A stretch of 33,104 nt of DNA from Bacillota bacterium. GTDB lineage: Bacteria > Bacillota > Bacilli > Alicyclobacillales > Alicyclobacillaceae. Location: assembly GCA_021799255.1 (NCBI GenBank), contig JAJZAV010000007.1:1-33104 (forward strand), in the 5' to 3' direction. Position 1 is the stretch's first letter. The number at the start of each line of letters is the position of its first letter. The notes beneath the pieces are model-generated. The model worked only from the letters and a program-made list of their open reading frames with translations, made no database searches and was not told the DNA's origin. This document shows, piece after piece, positions 31,307 to 33,104 of the stretch. Position numbers and translations under genes: made by a program.

Positions 31307-32294
31307 GAACTATGTGCGAGCCGGACTGGAACAAATTGATAGTGGTGACAGTGAACTGTACCAAGCCAGTGTCTTGCGTCGCATTCACGCCATGGACAAA
31401 GGCAAGAGGAGATGGACATATAGGTCACGCACGGTAGGAGTAACACTTGCCACAGCATGCGCCGTGTTGTTAGCAGTCGGAGGCATATTGGCCGCTCGTC
31501 AAGGAGCAATGACTGCGAGTCAAAAGCCACTGTCACAGAAAACGCTTCAGGCAGACATGATTTCGCTGTTACCAAAGGGCAGCAAGTTATTGCCTTATAA
31601 CCCTCAGATCGTATCCCATTTCAAGATGGGTAAGTCCAGCTTGGTTTACGGGGCTGTGTTTCAGAACCCTTCCGTCGGTTCTGGAATTGCCTTAGCACAG
31701 GAACAAAAGGGAAGGCTAAGCCTCCTGTGGACCAATACGGTGTTTGGTGTCCCGTCGATGATATCCAATCCAGATCTGCTTCATAATGGTGAGCACGAAC
31801 TGGTTCTCATTAAGGGCTCTCCATCAGTGACATCAAATGAGAAGGTAGAAGTGTTAAGATTTACAGGAACCAAAGTGACGCCCATCTTGACCGGCACAGC
31901 GAGTCAGATTGACAACGGGAAGTGGAAGACTGGTTCGACGATGACCCAGTTTGCATTCTGGAGCTATGGATATGGCGGGATGTACGATATTCGGATGTAT
32001 CAATGGAGCGGATCGAAAGGGAAATACATGTTAACCCCGAATGAACAATTCCCACTTTACTTCAAGCGATATGTCGTCCCCTACTATACGAACCAGTTGT
32101 ATCACGGTCAGCCCGTGAATCGTTCCATCGCGTATGGCCTATCCGAGGCATTGTATGACGCAGGACAGTATAAAGCCTCGTTGAATATGATCAACGATGG
32201 GATGCGAATTCCGTGGGCATCGCAGTTTCCTACCAACATGGAGTTCACCATGCTGCAGAAAATGGTCCAGTCCAAGGTGAGATCCACGAATTAA
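31296..32294 (+). CDS. membrane-anchored protein, probable anti-sigma factor
   Basis: The 332-aa product has a short cytoplasmic part (residues 1-45, ending in basic KGKRRWTYRSR), one transmembrane helix (about 46-67, TVGVTLATACAVLLAVGGIL) and a long outside domain (68-332) rich in beta-strand and Gly/Ser/Tyr residues. The GTG start lies inside the sigma gene, with AAAAGGAG 10 nt upstream, so translation is coupled. Position and topology indicate an anti-sigma factor. However, the cytoplasmic part lacks the zinc HxxxCxxC motif of the ZAS class and is short, so the assignment rests on context. The outside domain resembles VCBS/beta-propeller-like lipoprotein sequences (IALAQEQKGRLSLLWTN; HELVLIKGSPSV) and may sense an envelope signal. 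Confidence 0.75.
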   Translation: MDIENYVRAGLEQIDSGDSELYQASVLRRIHAMDKGKRRWTYRSRTVGVTLATACAVLLAVGGILAARQGAMTASQKPLSQKTLQADMISLLPKGSKLLPYNPQIVSHFKMGKSSLVYGAVFQNPSVGSGIALAQEQKGRLSLLWTNTVFGVPSMISNPDLLHNGEHELVLIKGSPSVTSNEKVEVLRFTGTKVTPILTGTASQIDNGKWKTGSTMTQFAFWSYGYGGMYDIRMYQWSGSKGKYMLTPNEQFPLYFKRYVVPYYTNQLYHGQPVNRSIAYGLSEALYDAGQYKASLNMINDGMRIPWASQFPTNMEFTMLQKMVQSKVRSTN

Positions 32295-32568
32295 TTCTTC
32301 AAATTGTGGATGGATGCTGCTGACCGTGGCATTTGTCCAATTTATGGGTATGCATGTGAGGGGTTTTGCGAACGGCGCCTTTCGCTCCGATGTTGTACCA
32401 AGGGGGCTCATCTCGACGGAGGATTTGCCCTCAAGCCCACATGGATATCCATCCAGGAATTCACTTGGCTCTGGCACTCTCGGGGCCGGATAGCGACATA
32501 GCAGGTCTAACAGAAAAACCGGTAGAGCATCGCGGAAAGCCTACGGTGAGCAGAATTCCTAAATAGGA

Positions 32569-33104
32569 TTACAATCTACATCTACGTCGACGAATGTTCG
32601 CGACGATTGCGAGACCAGTAAGGACGAGGACGGGCAACACCCCTGCGACAGGAACCTCGGGTAAGCTTCCGACCGGAGGGGACCCGCCCCAAACGTAGTT
32701 CGGGGTGAAGTAAGGAGATATGACGTCCATGATTAAGAAATACATGGACGAACCCGAAGGTACAGACAGGTATGCCGGTAAAGTGAACGTGACAGAATTG
32801 CCGTTCTCCGTCCCCTGAACGCTGTCGACGGTCGTTCCGGCTACTCCAGGTCCAAATGTCCCTTGGTTAATGTACACAGTGACCGACCCAGAACCCAAGA
32901 AGAATAGCGGTGAATCGATGGTAACAGTTTCCCCTGGATAGACTGTTTTCCCCGCCGACAAAACGACCGGAGGGGACCCCCAAATGTAGTTCGGGGTGAA
33001 GTAAGGAGATATGACGTCCATGATTAAGAAATACATGGACGAACCCGAAGGTACAGACAGGTGTGCCGGTAAAGTGAACGTGACAGAATTGCCGTTCTCC
33101 GTCC
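32569..33104 (-). CDS. repeat-containing surface protein, C-terminal part (runs off window)
   Basis: The frame is open to the window edge, so only the last ~178 residues are visible. They hold one full ~97-residue repeat and most of a second. Each has the pattern GKTVYPGETVTIDSPLFF, SVTVYINQGTFGPGV, NSVTFTLPAYLSVPSGSS and MYFLIMDVISPYFTPNY, typical of Ig-like beta domains in exported proteins. The end, LPEVPVAG followed by a hydrophobic segment (VLPVLVLTGLAIVANI) and RRRRCRL, is a cell-surface anchoring tail. It looks like a variant of sortase or PEP-CTERM-like sorting signals, though not a classical LPxTG. It faces the sigma/anti-sigma operon. Confidence 0.8.
   Translation of the reverse strand, partial: TENGNSVTFTLPAHLSVPSGSSMYFLIMDVISPYFTPNYIWGSPPVVLSAGKTVYPGETVTIDSPLFFLGSGSVTVYINQGTFGPGVAGTTVDSVQGTENGNSVTFTLPAYLSVPSGSSMYFLIMDVISPYFTPNYVWGGSPPVGSLPEVPVAGVLPVLVLTGLAIVANIRRRRCRL
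32673..33104 (-). repeat. near-identical 291-bp tandem repeat inside the surface-protein gene
   Basis: Positions from about 32693 onward recur 291 bp later (97 codons), with only a few differences over more than 110 bp, for example GGTATGCC versus GGTGTGCC. The second visible copy is cut by the window edge. Each copy contains a 7-bp inverted repeat, GTCCATG...CATGGAC (32725-32749 and 33016-33040), within codons for MYFLIMD. Confidence 0.9.

Overview
The window looks like a chromosomal segment from a moderately GC-rich Bacillota, most likely Alicyclobacillus or a relative. The reasons are the order guaB - pdxS - pdxT - serS (an origin-proximal neighbourhood in Bacillus-like genomes), strong AGGAGG ribosome sites, sigma-A promoters and DnaA boxes of the form TGTGGATAA. 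The genus is an inference; no 16S or other marker is present.

Core region (1-7.2 kb). A gene-free stretch with diverged direct repeats and short palindromes precedes guaB (IMP dehydrogenase), which has a textbook promoter. Then come pdxS and pdxT (the glutamine-dependent PLP synthase pair) and serS (seryl-tRNA synthetase). A cluster of DnaA boxes follows serS, then a conserved-looking 159-aa protein of unknown function and a tRNA-Arg(CCU).

Accessory region (7.2-27.3 kb). Immediately after the tRNA the content changes to a defence-type island. It holds an antitoxin with a broken PIN toxin, a decayed IS1634-like transposase, and two large PLD-nuclease/SF2-helicase proteins encoded back to back. 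A co-directional set follows: ADP-ribosylglycohydrolase, PD-(D/E)XK protein, unknown protein, WYL regulator, tiny CxxC protein, and a two-domain sirtuin. Beyond these lie a Fic AMP-transferase with a palindromic operator, a DUF429 protein and an SF1 helicase fused to a Vsr/DUF2726-like nuclease. At about 26.8 kb there is a broken duplicate of the 3' end of the second PLD-helicase, 11.3 kb from its source. This indicates that the island was built or rearranged by recombination.

Distal region (27.3-33.1 kb). It contains a GNAT acetyltransferase, a P-loop kinase of the antibiotic/nucleoside kinase type, and a decayed exported-protein gene. These are followed by a TipA-type MerR regulator with a classical 19-bp-spacer autoregulated promoter, an ECF sigma factor overlapping its membrane-anchored partner, and the 3' end of a repeat-containing surface protein that leaves the window.

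The most interesting candidate for an undescribed system is the 16.3-21.5 kb gene set. It places ADP-ribose removal, NAD-dependent sirtuin chemistry, a nuclease fold and a WYL switch on one strand with short gaps, with a Fic enzyme convergent to it.
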